From: Staphylotrichum longicolle
Lineage: Eukaryota > Ascomycota > Sordariomycetes > Sordariales > Chaetomiaceae
Direction: 5' to 3'
Assembly: GCA_019096155.1 (NCBI GenBank)
Contig: JAHCVI010000004.1
Span: 62,001 to 126,000 of the forward strand
Length of the DNA: 64,000 bases
Shown here piece after piece: positions 1 to 12,426 of the stretch. Position 1 is the stretch's first letter. Every line of letters begins with the position of its first letter. The notes beneath the pieces are model-generated. The model made no database searches, was not told where the DNA came from, and worked only from the letters and a program-made list of their open reading frames with translations. The translations under genes were made by a program, and so were the position numbers.

Positions 1-771
1 ACAGTCAGAACTCCAAACTGCCGCACGCCTTGGAAGATAGCCTCGACCCAAGGGTGGTACGCAGATTGCTCCAGACACCCAAATGGCTCCCCAAATGACA
101 GGTCACCTATCACATCAAAGGTGGCAAAGTTAAGCCATGAGGCAACGTTCACCGCGGCTTCTCGTGGCATGCCGTCTTCATCGTGTGTCTTCTCCCCCAG
201 GCGTTGCATCAGCAGGTCCACGTATTGTGTAATCAACGGCTGCTGCTCCTGCATGCTCTTGGCTGAGAACCCATGGGACAATATGCGGCGGAAACGCGCG
301 TGGTCCGCCCGAGAGGCGCCAAGGATGTTGTGTTTCGATATCGCGTAGAAGTCTGGGTCCTTCGAGTGCTCACCCTGGCCGTTCTTGCGGTGGCCGCGGA
401 TATCGCGCCATGCGTCGGGATGGGTAAATGATAGGCGGTTAGGGGCGATACGAACAACGTCGCCGTACTGTTCGTGAAGGCCGTGGACGACAAACTGTGC
501 GCGCCCAGACAGCCAGGCGAGGATGTAGGGGACATTAGAGGCTGTCCACAGTTTTGGTCCCGGGACGGAGGAGAGGGGGTGGAGAAATATGTTGTAGAGA
601 GTGGAAGCTGCTGCATAGAGAATGCCCTGCAAAGTGAGCACTATTAGCTATCGACCTGGTGCAGGCAGAGGACCTCGTGTGGATAGGTACCAAAGAAACA
701 GCCAGCACAGGCCAAACAAATCCGGGCGACAGCCTCAGTATGGCTGCAAAGTCGAGGTTTACGAGCCCCAT
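1..771 (-). CDS. Cytochrome P450 monooxygenase, N-terminal half (runs off the left edge)
   Basis: This is a microsomal heme-thiolate monooxygenase of the fungal secondary-metabolism or xenobiotic type; its substrate cannot be told. About 235 N-terminal residues are visible; the I-helix, ExxR and heme-cysteine regions lie beyond base 1. Exon 1 (771-691) encodes a hydrophobic anchor starting MGLVNLDFAAILRL. Intron 627-690 (64 bp) has a GTACCT donor, a CTAAT branch and a TTTGCAG acceptor. Exon 2 begins GILYAAASTLYNIFLHPLS and continues with the proline-rich hinge SVPGPKLWTAS. Typical fungal P450 blocks follow: YGDVVRIAPNRLSF, WRDIRGHRK, a C-helix region with HARFRRILSHGFS, and FDVIGDLSFGEPFG. 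No frame break is seen in the part present. The family call is secure and the function is open. Confidence 0.88.
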
Positions 772-2162
772 TTTCCAGTTCTAGAAGTCTTGGAGAGCAC
801 AGCACATCACATGCGGAACCAGCAGCGAAAATTACGATCTATTTAAACAAGCACCTGGATGGGTTCCATGTTCTCAGCCCTGCTAAGCGATGCTCCATCT
901 GGGATGTATGCTTGCTGCTTTGGGATATCAAGAGGGGGTGTCGCTGACGACTAACCGAGGTAAGGTAAGTTCCATGCATGAGGACCACGCCACAGCTTAT
1001 CGCTGTTCAAGCTGGACGCCCTTTCCGCAGCTTCTCGCATGGGGTGGGCGGGGTTGGGTCATGGGTCAAGGTTCATGGGGGAATTCTTGCCGCTAAATGC
1101 GTAATCTTTGGCCCAGAGGCACTGTTAATAATTGTCTGCTAGCAGCATGCGAGTTGATGGTTGAGTAATCCCTCATAGTAAGCACGGGGGTGGACTACCA
1201 GGCACCGAGCTCTTTGACCGACGCCACAGATTTCGTGTTGCTCACCAATATTTTTCCAGTCAGAATATCAGATGCATGATATTCAATGTTGTTCAGATGG
1301 AGGATCGAGCCTTGCTGTATGTGATGCGGCACTACCGAGTTGTTCAAGCTCCAACGAGCGCACAATACTGAACGGATAGCCGTGGGCCGTAGAAGCTTAC
1401 CTTGGGACGTATAAGGCCGGAACACGGAAAGTCGCTTGTGAACTCAACCGCGCAAACTTGAAAAGCACCTACGGTAGCCTCTCGGTTTTCAAGTACCTTG
1501 GCAGAACGTGAGAGCCTATGCTGAGAAGCAAGACTGGATCAGCAATTCCCCTCAAAAATATATGAGGAACATGGGCTACACAGAAGTTCATGTCTAAAAC
1601 AAAATCACAACCTATGTCAAGGGAGGAGACTTGACGCGACTTGCCAGCCCTTTCGGTTGCGGTGGTACAATGGCTACAAAAGAGTGATCAACTCCCGAGT
1701 CGCATCGAAACGCCGGGAATGTGATGCACTGCGTGGAAGTGTACAAGTGCTCTAGCCAAACATCGTTCAAACCCAACCCCCATTCCTTTCATACCAACAT
1801 GAGAAGCGGTGCATGAGATACCTAGCATACTAGACGTTCGTGCTTTGTTCTCGGCACGGCAGCCTGCCAGCTAGCCGTTCGTCTCAGATGACGTCTCAGC
1901 TGAGTTCAGGTCTCAGAATAATATCAGTTCCAGCAATCTGACTCGTCGTGGTTGATTTCAAGGGATGTCTATGTGGGTACTCCGTACCATTATTTCTTTT
2001 CCCGGGAAACGCCATTAATTTTCTTGACACGGCACCTACAATCTCATCCCGACACACAAGACCGAAGCTCCCAGAGGAACTACTATTCCACCTCTCCAGA
2101 CAGCTTCTGTCACGGCCAGTGGCGGCAAATTCTCAGGCTCACACAGTGTATGGGCCATCTGC
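772..2162. other. Intergenic region between the P450 and the MFS transporter
   Basis: Upstream of the P450 start and downstream of the MFS stop. Only short ORFs without family features occur on either strand. I see no RNA gene, repeat or recognisable motif here. Confidence 0.6.
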
Positions 2163-4131
2163 CTAAGCCTTGGTAACCTCCTCAGCGTGGATCGCCTCAA
2201 CTTCCTTTTCATCCGACCCAGACCCTGTAGCAGGCCCACCAGCCCGGCCGATGGAGACATACTTGCGGAATTTTCTGGCGGGGAGGCGTGCTTCGAACTG
2301 CATACCACCATTGTTAGCTTGTTGGGGAGTCAGTCACGGTTGTGCAACATACCATCTCGTCGATTTCTTCCAGAGTCCTGTCCTTCACCTCGGGAAGGAA
2401 GAAAAAGACCCAGAGCCTATCCTCATGCTTAGTCAATGCTCTTTAATAACGTATGATCTTAGAAGAACTTACGCCGAAATAAAGCAAGACGGGGTCCAGA
2501 TAAACCCGTACTTGGGACCCCAGTTGAGCGAATCAGGGTTGATGAAGTATGGGGCGGTGAACGTTGTAAGCCACGCCGTGAAGAAACCGACAGCGGTAGC
2601 GAAGCCGAAGGTGTAGGAACGCAGACGCTGAGACGGCAACTCGCCACCGGAAATCCAGGCGTACGTGGCCACCATCCCCTGGGCAACAGTGAGCGTGAGA
2701 TCCCACAACTGGAGCTGTTTATGAACTTCTGAACTTACGTTGTAGCCCAAAATGTAAACAACAGACAACCCGACGATGGCCTGCCCAGTCGATTGTGTGC
2801 CAGGATGGACCGTGTAGATGACGGCGGTCAAGAGCTGGGCAATACCACACAGGATGAGACCGCTGACGAGGAAGACACGGCGTCGGCCAAAATGGGTGAT
2901 CAAACCGCAATTGATGAGAATGGCGACGACTCCGACAGCATTGAGAATGCACGAGTTCTCGAAGGCGCTGCCAATGCCGGCCATCTGGAAGAAATAAGTG
3001 CCGTATGCTATCTATCATCAGTATCCAGTCGACTACCACGCACTGAGGAGATGAGAACTCACCAATCATGTACATGGCTCCCGAGGCGCCCTGCACTGTG
3101 AGCGCGCAAGTAGCTAGGACTGTCCGCCGTCTGTCCACCGGGTTGCGGAACATATCCCAAACTGCAACGCCCTGCTCATTTGCCCTCTCCTTCTCCAGCC
3201 CCGCTTGGATCTCACTCAATTCCTCATCAATCTCGGAGTCCGGACCCGGGCGGTGCCAGCGCAGGGCCTTGCGGGCCTGCTCAAACTTACCGTGCTGGGC
3301 TAGCCATCGGGGCGACTCGGGGACGAATAGAAGAGCGAGGGACAAGATTACGGGAATGATGTAGATCAGACCAAGGGGGATCAGGTAGGCGTTGCGGCCG
3401 TCGATCTTGGCCGTGAAGTTGTCGACGACGGTACCAACAAGGGAGCCGATGGAGGTCCACACTTGGAAAGACGAGATCATCAGACCGCGATAGCGAGCAG
3501 GGGAGCATTCCTAAAAGTCGTCATTAGTCAACATGTTGGCCTGTTTATCATCAACAGGATAATTGGAAAGGACCTGGAAGGTATACCTGGATGTAGAGCT
3601 GCGAGAAGGTCATAAACATGCCATTGGCAAGACCGAGCAACAGACGACCCGCATACAGACCGGCAATGTTGGTTGTCGCCATCATGATAACATTGGCGAC
3701 AATGCAGAGGAGACTCGCAGCCCAGATTGTCATCCTCCGGGACATGACACCAGCGATGGGGCCGGCCATGGACGAGCTGAGAAAGGCACCGAGGGTCATG
3801 AGCGAGGAGATCAGCTGCTGGCGCTCAGCCGAAAGATTCCATCCGCCGGGGACATTGGGGTCTTCGTAGCCGAACACCTGTCAAGGAGCATGTCAGCTTG
3901 GATGTCGAGCGTCCCAGCGGAAGGAGGACAAACCCTGAGGAAGCCAACCATGGCTTGCATGCCGCCGATGAGGCCAAAGTCAATGCCATATTGAAACGGG
4001 CAGAGGGACATGAGTGTGCATGCCGCGAGACACTTCCAGTGCTGCTTCATGGTGTACTTCTCCGTGACGACCTCGGGCGTCGGAGACTCGGTGCCGGAGG
4101 CGGTCGAGACCGCCTTCTTCTCCTCTGCCAT
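2163..4131 (-). CDS. MFS sugar transporter, maltose/alpha-glucoside permease type
   Basis: A 12-TM plasma-membrane sugar/H+ symporter of the fungal MAL-type subfamily; the real cargo could be another glycoside or an aromatic compound. Seven exons give 536 residues: 4131-3934, 3877-3587, 3510-3063, 3007-2739, 2678-2473, 2416-2353 and 2297-2163, with introns of 55-76 bp and agreeing phases. Family marks are GIDFGLIGGMQAM in TM1, the loop after TM2 with SRRMTIW, GRLLLGLANGMF, the ECSPARYRGLM segment, the central PESPRWL motif, HFGRRRVFL, GGELPSQRLRS and the C-terminal FFFLPEVKDRTLEEID. The cytosolic tail is acidic and ends VTKA. It is divergent from the downstream P450 across a 1.55 kb shared promoter. 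Its position beside aromatic-catabolism-like genes suggests uptake of that substrate, which is inference only. Confidence 0.9.
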
Positions 4132-5681
4132 AGTGTTGATTGAGTGCTTCCGTCTTGGCGCAGTGGTGTACGTCTGTGGGAGGCGACAATGTCCTCACGA
4201 GAAGAGAGAGGGATGGTACGAAGAAATTTGCGTGTTGAGCTGGGCCCAGCAATAGGCACAACTTGTTCAGGTAGGAAAAATGCACCAGGCACGTCAGTGC
4301 TCGTGTGTTGCGCAAGGGCTGGCCAGGGATCCAGGCCTGGCAATCAAATTAAATCTGGGGCACCCAGAGATGTGGGATGCTCTCTCTGCCGCCTGGTCTG
4401 CATTGTATTTATGCGGCGAGGGCACGTATCACTTGCTCGACACTTCAGCTACCCCAATTCTACACCTTCATTGTCGGAAAACCATCAACTCCCGTAAACA
4501 ACAGGTGACCAGCGTTGGGGTCTGGCTGTCAACGCGTCAACGAGCTCCGTGACCTTGAATTGCACGCCGGTGAACCAGGCCAAGAGCAGGGGGGTGAAGG
4601 TTGGGGCCTGCACTCGTGCCAAGAAAGGGTTTAGTTCGATGCGTTATTGCTATGCGTTGAGTATAGTGTGGCTGTCGATCTGAAGCTTGGTTGGAGCGTT
4701 GTGAATCTGGGGAAACAAGGGGAATGTTGGGGCAACCCTCCCATGTCTGGTCGCTGTTGGGGTCGTATCGTGCCGAGCGGAGACCATGAAGGCGCTTCGT
4801 GCGTGAATGTTACAGCTAATCAAGTTTAATATGATGAACTGCCGGCCTTTAGCCAAACAGTCTACGTCGCAACCATCAGCGTGGTGACGAGGTGGCAAGG
4901 CCGTCCAAGAGAACTTATCCCTGCAATCATGGTGAGCTGAAGAGTTCGTGTTCGCGCCAGACATGGGGCAATGCAATGCAGAGTGGTGCACGTGTTGGGA
5001 GCAGCAGTGCTGCGTTGCGGCGTTGTCTGGCATTGGAGGCTGGACAAGGACCACTGGGACTCCCTTTCCCCTCGCCCTGTCCCCTCATTCTCGGCCCACG
5101 GTGTCCGTAATGCAGCGAGGAGGGAAAGAGGTGTTGTTGGACTGGGCCAACCACACTTGACTCGGACGAGACGCGACCTCCAACATGTCGTTGGTGGCGC
5201 TGATGAGAAGTTGGGTGTCTTCTGTTTTTGGAGAAGTTGGGCTCGACCACCGTCGGCACCCCTGATCCGAGCACTACGGGGCTACGGAACCGGGGCTGGT
5301 CCCTGTGCGGTAGCACCACGTGGAACCCCGCTCCGTGCTCTCCACCCTCGCCCAGGCCAGCGCCAACTCCCCCAGCCGGGTTGTAGATTTGGTGCCGAGA
5401 CTGTGCCTCTGGAAGACCAATGGCAATGTGCTGCCCCTCCATCCCTATCTCCGGACATTCGCATGCGTTCATGGCGGGTTTAGCAACCTCACAACTGCCA
5501 GGTGCCTGGGAGACACTCACTTATATTCCATGCTTGGTTTGTACCGTTGTCAACTTTGCATACTGAGACATTACCATCAAGAGGAGAATACCGGGGTTCG
5601 TCGTTGTTAGATGATCACATCTTCCTTGCTCTCCGATATCTTTCAACTTCAGACCACCCCAGAGAGGGGCCGCAACACAAG
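4132..5681. other. Divergent promoter region, MFS / P450
   Basis: About 1.55 kb between two divergently transcribed genes. ORFs on both strands lack recognisable domains and biased codon use. No regulatory motif is claimed. Confidence 0.55.
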
Positions 5682-7580
5682 ATGCTTTCGGACACACTAA
5701 TTGACAGCTTCGCCTTGGTGAAGCTGCAGGCGGCCGTTGCCGATGCTGGGCTTGTGAATGTGGCTCTCGGTCTTTTGGCCGTCGTAGCCACGGCGATTGC
5801 GGCTGACTACGCCCACATGTTGTATCTCAGGTCAAAGATGCCGCCAGGTCCTTTCCCGCTCCCCATCATCGGCAACACATTCTCATTACCCGACAACAAG
5901 CCGTGGATCTATTTTGAGAAGTTGTCTAAACAGTACAACACGCCACTCATAACATATTGGATTGGACGGTTTGTGGCCTCGGACTGATCCGGCCTCGTCG
6001 AAAGTTGAGACCATTACTGACCTGGTCCAGAAACCCCACCATCTGGATCAACGATGCCTGGTGCGCGCATGAGATCTTCGAGAAGAAGGCCCAGATCTAC
6101 ACCTCTCGACCGCGCATGGTCGTCTTCGGCGAGCTCGGCAGCGGGCAAGCCAACTTAGTGACTATGAGGATTCGCAACCAGCAGGAGCGTGACCACTGGC
6201 GCATTCACCGCAAGCTGATGCACATCGGCGTTGGCGTCCAGTCCGTCCGCGGCTACCGCGAGATCCAAAACAACGAAAGCAAGATCGTTGCCTACGACTT
6301 CCTACGCGAACCGAAGGAGTACGTCAAGCACCTTGAGCGCTATGCGACCAGCGTTGTCTCCATTATTGCCTTTGGCCGGAGGGTCGCAAGCTACAACGAC
6401 CCCATCATCACCGAGGTGATTGCCCTCATGCAGCTGGCTGCAGATCTCAACGTGCCGGGCAAGTCGTTTCCCATGTTGCTGGAAACATTCCCGTGTAAGT
6501 GTCTGCTTTACACTGTCGATCGTAATTCGTCCGCTAATGCTCGTAGTCCTCGCCAAATTCCCTCGGTTCATGCCTTGGTTCAAGGGACTCGGCACTCGCA
6601 ACCAAAAAGGTGGCCATTACTTCTTTTACACGTTGGCCGAGGAGGCCATCAGGCAGTACTCGCAAAAGTCACCTTCTGAACAAGCTTCCATGCCCACCCC
6701 CTACGTCAAGACACTCTTCGAAGAGTCCGAAAAATACAACCTTCCCATCGCCGAGTTGTCTGGCCTGACAGGCAACCTCTTTGGCGCCGGGTCCGACACG
6801 TCCTCAAGCACGCTTGTCACGTTTGTTCTTGCGTGCTGCGCCTTCCCCGAGGCTGTGAAGAAGGCCCAAGCCGAAATCGACCGTGTCGTCGGCCCCAACC
6901 GCTCTCCGCATTGGGACGACTCTCCCAATCTGCCCTACATCAACGCCTTTGTGAAGGAGGTTCTCCGCTGGCGCAGCGTCGCCATCATTGGCGGCCAGCC
7001 GCACTCTCCAACCCAAGATGACACGTACAACGGTTGGCTCATTCCCGCGGGTTCCTGGGTGCAGGGCAACGTGTGGGCCATCCACCACCACGAGCGCGAG
7101 TTTCCCGACCCCGACCGCTTCTATCCGGACCGGTACCTCGAGGGGAATGACCACCGGCGTCCTTTCCCCGGCGACAGGGGATACATGACGTTTGGCTGGG
7201 GCCGCCGCGTGTGCAGCGGACAGGCCCTCGCCGAACAGGGCACCTGGATCACCGTGGCGCGGCTGCTGTGGGGATTCAACATCCGCAAGGCCCGGGATCC
7301 CAAGACGCGCATGGAGATTGACGTGGACATCTTTGCCTTTACAAACGGGCTGAACATGCGGCCGCAGCCTTTCCAGTGCGAGATCGTGCCGCGGAGCGAG
7401 GAAATCCGGGAGGCTATTGTGAGAGAAGGCGAGCAGGCGCTTGCAGACCTCAAGGTGCACGATGGCGAGAGCGAGTACAGGATGAGCACCTTCTATCAGC
7501 AGCAAAAGAGGAAGATTGCTGAGGAACCCGTGATTGATGAACACGGGAATGTGCAGTTTGTCAAGGTCAAGGCTGTTTGA
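5682..7580 (+). CDS. Cytochrome P450 monooxygenase (O-methylsterigmatocystin-oxidoreductase-like class)
   Basis: Microsomal heme-thiolate monooxygenase of 594 residues in three exons: 5682-5968, 6031-6494 and 6547-7580 (introns 62 and 52 bp, phases agree). A membrane anchor precedes the hinge MPPGPFPLPIIGN. The I-helix carries FGAGSDTSSST, the K-helix KEVLRWR supplies ExxR, the PERF-like segment is PDRFYPDRYLE, and the heme loop is FGWGRRVCSG with the axial Cys. After the usual P450 end (near FQCEIVPRS) there is an unusual charged extension of roughly 70 residues, ending VQFVKVKAV. It lies between the sugar-type transporter and the salicylate-hydroxylase-like gene, so it may hydroxylate or demethylate an aromatic substrate of the same pathway. 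Substrate is unknown; family assignment is firm. Confidence 0.9.
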
Positions 7581-8918
7581 CACAGTCGGAAAATAAGGGG
7601 GGAAGAGATGGCTGCAGTCGAGCTTGCCCTGGCGGGTTGAGAATGTCTCGTGGAGAGGGAATAGAGATACAGATAGCTCAATAAACAATAAGTTCAAGAC
7701 GTCATGGTTCAGTTCTCATGCATTGGGGTTTTGACATCTAATCTTGACCGAGCGGCGCGATCTGGTGGAGGGAGGATTCTTTCCGTCCCTCGATTCACTC
7801 AATGCGTCTTGACGCTGGTGCTGACACAAGGGGCTTGTTAAGCAACTGTGAAGCTAACAGACTGCGATTATCATGGACTTCATGCTTTTAATATTTGCGG
7901 TTATGGGTAAGGTCCTTTCGATGCCAACACCGAGCACAACTGACTGTCAAGGATGAAAGCCTGACGCCCATCACACACCATGACAGCCTGCCAGTCCAGG
8001 CTAATTGCCAAGGGGGCGTACTGGATGCAAGCAAGCTTTGTGCCACAAAGCATTCGCGAGCGGCTCAACCAACTTGGTGGGACCAACGTAAAGGGCGGCA
8101 TTCTTCGTGTACTGCACGTCCAGGATGCAAAGCTGGAGGAGCCGTCCCCCTTTCCCACGTCAACCCCCCCTTTTGGGGCAATGGAACGACAGCAAATGGT
8201 CCCAGAATGAGCCGATCCTTGACACTGCCGTCTTTGACACTTGCTTACAAGTGTTGATAACTAGCACCGCTCACTTCGGGAGTTAGAATTACAGTGTAAA
8301 CCAGAAAGTAGTATGGTGGTATGGCGCGATGAGGAACCCTAACCCCGAATCTCGCCGTTGGCGGAAAACGGCTTCCACTTCTCCAGTCCGAGAGAGTGGT
8401 GGGCTCCCGGAACCAGTGGCCCTTCAAACGGTGTTGGGGTCGATTTTCTGGGTGCGGGGGAGCTGCCGGCATGACCTGAACCTCCCCCGCATCATCCCAC
8501 ATCGCCGAGAAGGGCCAGATCCGGCAGATGACAAGCAAAGACGGGATGGCATCCACGGCCCGGAATAGGCTGATGTTTCGCAGGGAACATGCAGTCCGGA
8601 GAAGCCCCAGGAAGCATGTGTGCGGGCGAAACCATACGCGGCGGGGACGAACACTCACCACCCGGCTGGCCTGGATGTGTGGAGATGCATGTACCGTCGC
8701 GTCACATGGTGTTCATTAATACCCTTACATATCAGACTGTCCTGCCGATGAAGTTGGCCATTGTTTTGCTTCAACAACGCAGCCTGCAACAACCCACCTG
8801 AAAATCTTCTGCTATTCTGGTGTCGTTCACTTGACCTGAAAAAAGAGAATCATCATCGCTGCCCACGACACTTTATCCCTCGCCATCCTTGTCGACAACA
8901 CTTCCTAAAGCCAACACC
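7581..8918. other. Intergenic region, P450 to FAD monooxygenase
   Basis: About 1.3 kb between two genes on the + strand. No recognisable gene, RNA or repeat. The sequence just before the downstream ATG (CAACACC) is a good fungal start context. Confidence 0.55.
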
Positions 8919-10343
8919 ATGTCGGCCACTAAATCCGGCATCAAAGTCGTCATTGTTGGCGCCGGCTTTGGCGGCTTGACTGCCGCCATCGAGTGCCACC
9001 GCCAGGGCCACGATGTGTCCATCTACGAAAACTTCCCCGAGCTCAAGACCCTCGGCGACATCATCTCGTTTGGCGCCAACGCGGGGCGCATCTATCACCG
9101 GTGGTCAGATGGCGAGATTGCCCGCCGCCTGCGCGCCCTTTGCATTGACCTGTCTTCTTACGGCTTCCGCATTCACAAATACGATACCGGTGAGGTGGTC
9201 TACCACCAGGTTACGCCCGAGCAAAACCCCGAAGCGCCAGTCTTCAACGGTCATCGCGGCGAGCTGCACGAGGTCGTGTTCAACTATGCAAGAAACGAGT
9301 TGGGAATCCCGATCCATCTTGGGCAGCCCGTCGAGGAGTACTTTGAGGATGACGGTCAGGCGGGAATTGTGCTCAAGAGCGGCGAGCGGGTGGTTGCGGA
9401 CCTGGTGATCGGCGCGGATGGTGTCAGGTCCAAGGCAAGGGAGCTGGTGCTGGGGTATGTCGACAAGCCAAAGAGCAGCGGATATGCGGTCTGGCGCGCA
9501 TGGTAAGGATTTTTGTTTCTCCTATGACATTAAAACACCGACTTACGATGTTGCTAGGTTTCCCAACACCGACATGATCAAGGATCCGCGCACGCGCGAG
9601 TTTTGCATCAACGGTGACACATTCAACGGGTGGATCGGCCCCGACGTCCACTTCCTTTTTAGCACCATCCAGGGCGGCAAGGATTGCTGCTGGGTGCTGA
9701 CCCACCGCGACGAGCACGACATTGATGAGTCGTGGTCTTTCCCCGGCAAGTTGGAGGATGTCTACAAGGTGCTCGAGGGCTGGGATCCCATCTGCCGCGC
9801 CATCGTGGAGAAGACTCCCAGTTTGGTCGACTGGAAACTGGTGTATCGCGACCCTCTGCCGACATGGGTGAGCAAGCACGCCCGTATTCTGTTGCTCGGT
9901 GATGCGGCGCATCCGTTCCTGCCCACCAGCGCGCAGGGAGCCACTCAGGCGATGGAGGATGGTGTGACGATTGCTGTGTGCCTGAAGAGGGCTGGCAAGG
10001 GCAATGTCCCGGCCGCGGTGCGGGTGCACCAGGAGCTTCGGTAAGTCTTCCTTCCCTCCGGCGGGAGACGAGTCGTTGTCTAACCGAAGACAGGTATGAC
10101 CGCGTCCGTGCTGTGCAAAAGACTGGCGAGACCACGAGGGATCGCTGGCACAAGACGGACTGGGAGAAGGTGGCCAGCGACCCCAAGAGCATCGCCTTCC
10201 CTCGCGAGGACTGGATTCACCATCACGATGCTGAGAAGCACGCCGAGGAGAACTTTGATGAAATCTTCAAGAAGGTGACACAGCCAGAGCTGTTTGAGAA
10301 CGTCAAGCTCTTGCCTGTTGGCCCCATTCCTGTGGCTGTATGA
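8919..10343 (+). CDS. FAD-dependent aromatic monooxygenase, salicylate-hydroxylase-like
   Basis: A group A flavoprotein hydroxylase using NAD(P)H, O2 and FAD; relatives act on salicylate or other hydroxybenzoates. It has 438 residues in three exons: 8919-9502, 9558-10040 and 10094-10343 (introns 55 and 53 bp). The Rossmann motif VGAGFGG is near residue 15, the DG motif appears as VIGADGVRSKAR near residue 170, and the second FAD/ribityl motif is LLLGDAAHPFLPTSAQG near residue 310. The ATG at 8919 is preferred to a TTG further upstream because the flavin motif normally starts within about 15 residues. A 2,3-dihydroxybenzoate-decarboxylase-like gene lies 3.4 kb away, so 3-hydroxylation of salicylate to 2,3-dihydroxybenzoate, or oxidative decarboxylation to catechol, is plausible. 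Sequence alone does not decide. Confidence 0.88.
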
Positions 10344-10872
10344 GCACGGAAGTGTGGTGGGTGGAGGAGAGATTGCTAAGGCTCAACGAGGATGTGCCTG
10401 CGGGTACCAAGGACCCGGTGTCGCTGGTGCGGGGTGCAATTTAGACTAGATATGCAGGCAGTGGCAGCAGAGTAAGCAGCGGGATTGACGTGGTGGGCAG
10501 GAGTGTGTGGCTAAGAAGCAATTTTATACTGGTATACATTCATCTTGATGGGACATACCCGCCTTGAGTTATGAAAACAGCGCACCTTGATCTTCATTAC
10601 CGCGTAGCGAGGTCTAGGACCTCATATCAACCCCATCAGAAACGGGCCAAACAGACACAGGAGCCAAGATGCCAGTGGCGTGACCGTAACCACTCTCCCT
10701 CAGGGGCTGTAGTTTTGGAGCAACACTGGAAAGGGACAAGGACTGTCACTAAAACTGCTAGCTTGCTTCAGCATGAACAAAACTGCCAGTTACGTAGGAT
10801 CATGATTAAGACCATGGAAGGGTTTCTGGATCAAGTTGCTGGACAAGTTCAAGCCCTGATCTGGCGTTGTGA
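10344..10872. other. Convergent intergenic region
   Basis: Shared 3' flank of the FAD monooxygenase (+) and the aldehyde dehydrogenase (-). No gene or repeat is seen. Confidence 0.6.
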
Positions 10873-12426
10873 TTACTCCTCATCTATCTGCATGATAATA
10901 CTCTTGGTCTCCAAAAAGTTGTTCATGCTGTACAACAAACCCTCCCGCCCCTGCCCGCTGCTCTTGTATCCTCCGAACGGCAGATCATGCGCCGTCGTCG
11001 GACTCGTGCAGTTGATGCCAACATACCCGCTCTCGAGAGCTTTCGCAACCCGCATGGCCCTGCTGACATCGCGGGTGAAGACGGATGCATACAGCCCGAA
11101 CTCGGTGTCGTTGGCTTTGGCAATGGCTTCGGCTTCGGTCTCGAACGTGTTGATGATGACCACCGGTCCAAACACCTCCTCCTTGGTGATACGCGCCGTC
11201 TCGGGCGTGTCGAGAAACACGGTCGGCTCAACAAAGAAGCCATTCATGCTCTCGAGCTTCCCGGATCCCCCCAGCACGAGTGTTCCGGTCTTCTTGCCCT
11301 CCTCGATGTAGTTCAGCACGTTGCGGTACTGCACCTCGTCGGCCTGTGGGCCATGATTGGTGTCTTTGTCCAGGGGATTGCCAGCGCGGGCACCGGCAAA
11401 CATGGTCTTGAAAGTCTCGATGAACTGCGGCGCTATGCTCTTCTGCACGTAAATTCGCGAGTTTGCCATGCACACCTGCCCACTGTTGGTCTGGATGCTG
11501 AACTGTGTCTGCGCGGCTGCCTTTTCGAGATTGGCATCTTCAAACACGAGAGCTGGCGACTTGCCGCCGAGTTCAAGAACCACCTTCTTCAGGTTGGTGC
11601 GAGCGGCCTCCTCCTGAATCAGCTTGCCGGTGCGGCTCGACCCGGTGAAGCTCAGCGCGCGGACATCCATGTGCCGGGAGAGGATCTGTCCTGAGGGGAC
11701 CCCATGGCCAGAAATGATATTGAAGACACCTGGCGGGAAGCCAGCCTCGATAACCAACTCGGCGATGCGGGCGACGGCCAGCGGCGCTTTCTCGCTGGAC
11801 TTGAGCACTACCGTGTTGCCTGTGATGAGAGCGGCAGCTGACTTGGTCGCCAGAAAATGGCAGGGCACGTTCCATGGAATGATAAGTGCGACGACGCCAT
11901 AAGGTTGCCGAAGCGTCATGGTCATCAAACCGGGCGTGTTAACGCTGGCTTGCCCCTGGATTGTCGCCCAGGCTTCCGAGTAATAGTCAAAGTGGGTGGC
12001 GGCCGTGTGGGCGTAGTGGTGGGTCGAGACTGGCATGCCCATTGCGATCGCGTCAAGGCGGGCCAGTTCGTCCTTGTTCTCGCGGATGAGAGCAGCGAGT
12101 CTCTTGAGATGCACACTGCGCTTTGCTCCACCCATGGCGGACCATGCCGGGAAGGCTGCCTTTGCCGCTGCGACGGCCGCATTGGTGTCATCGGCGGTAG
12201 CCTCGGGGACTGCGACAGTGTTAGCGGCAATGCATCGCCGGGCACAGGATCAGACTTGCCTTTTGCTGAGATCTCGCGTGTTGCTGGATTGTAAACGGGG
12301 AAGGTCTTGCCGTCCGATGCCTCGACTAGCTGGTCGCCGTTAGGAATGGGTCATCAATGGCGGTGAATGGGTGCCGACCTCTCCATTGATGAGCATGCGA
12401 GGCCGAATGGGGCTTGTCTCGGCCAT
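10873..12426 (-). CDS. NAD(P)-dependent aldehyde dehydrogenase
   Basis: Oxidises an aldehyde to the acid; relatives include salicylaldehyde, vanillin and general ALDH-fold enzymes. It has 484 residues in three exons: 12426-12379, 12329-12260 and 12209-10873. The N-terminus (MAETSPIRPRMLINGE, then a YNPATRE segment) is recovered only by splicing. The second intron (12210-12259) has a GC donor (AAAG|GCAAGT) and a CGCAG acceptor; no GT donor keeps the VPEATADD frame. Active-site marks are IPWNVPCHF (cofactor site), FTGSSRTGK, the general-base glutamate in VLELGGKSPALV near residue 255, the nucleophilic cysteine in SGQVCMANSR near residue 284, and EEVFGPV. It is divergent from the decarboxylase-like gene with 1.3 kb between. 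The likely role is aldehyde oxidation in the neighbouring aromatic pathway (inference). Confidence 0.92.

Noticed and set aside
4650..5520. ORFs in the MFS/P450 promoter on both strands
   Set aside because: No domain, no signal peptide, no consistent codon bias; several overlap in different frames of the same GC-rich sequence.
8889..8918. Earlier TTG start for the FAD monooxygenase
   Set aside because: Eukaryotic genes rarely use TTG, and the ATG at 8919 has a good context and places the flavin motif at the expected distance.
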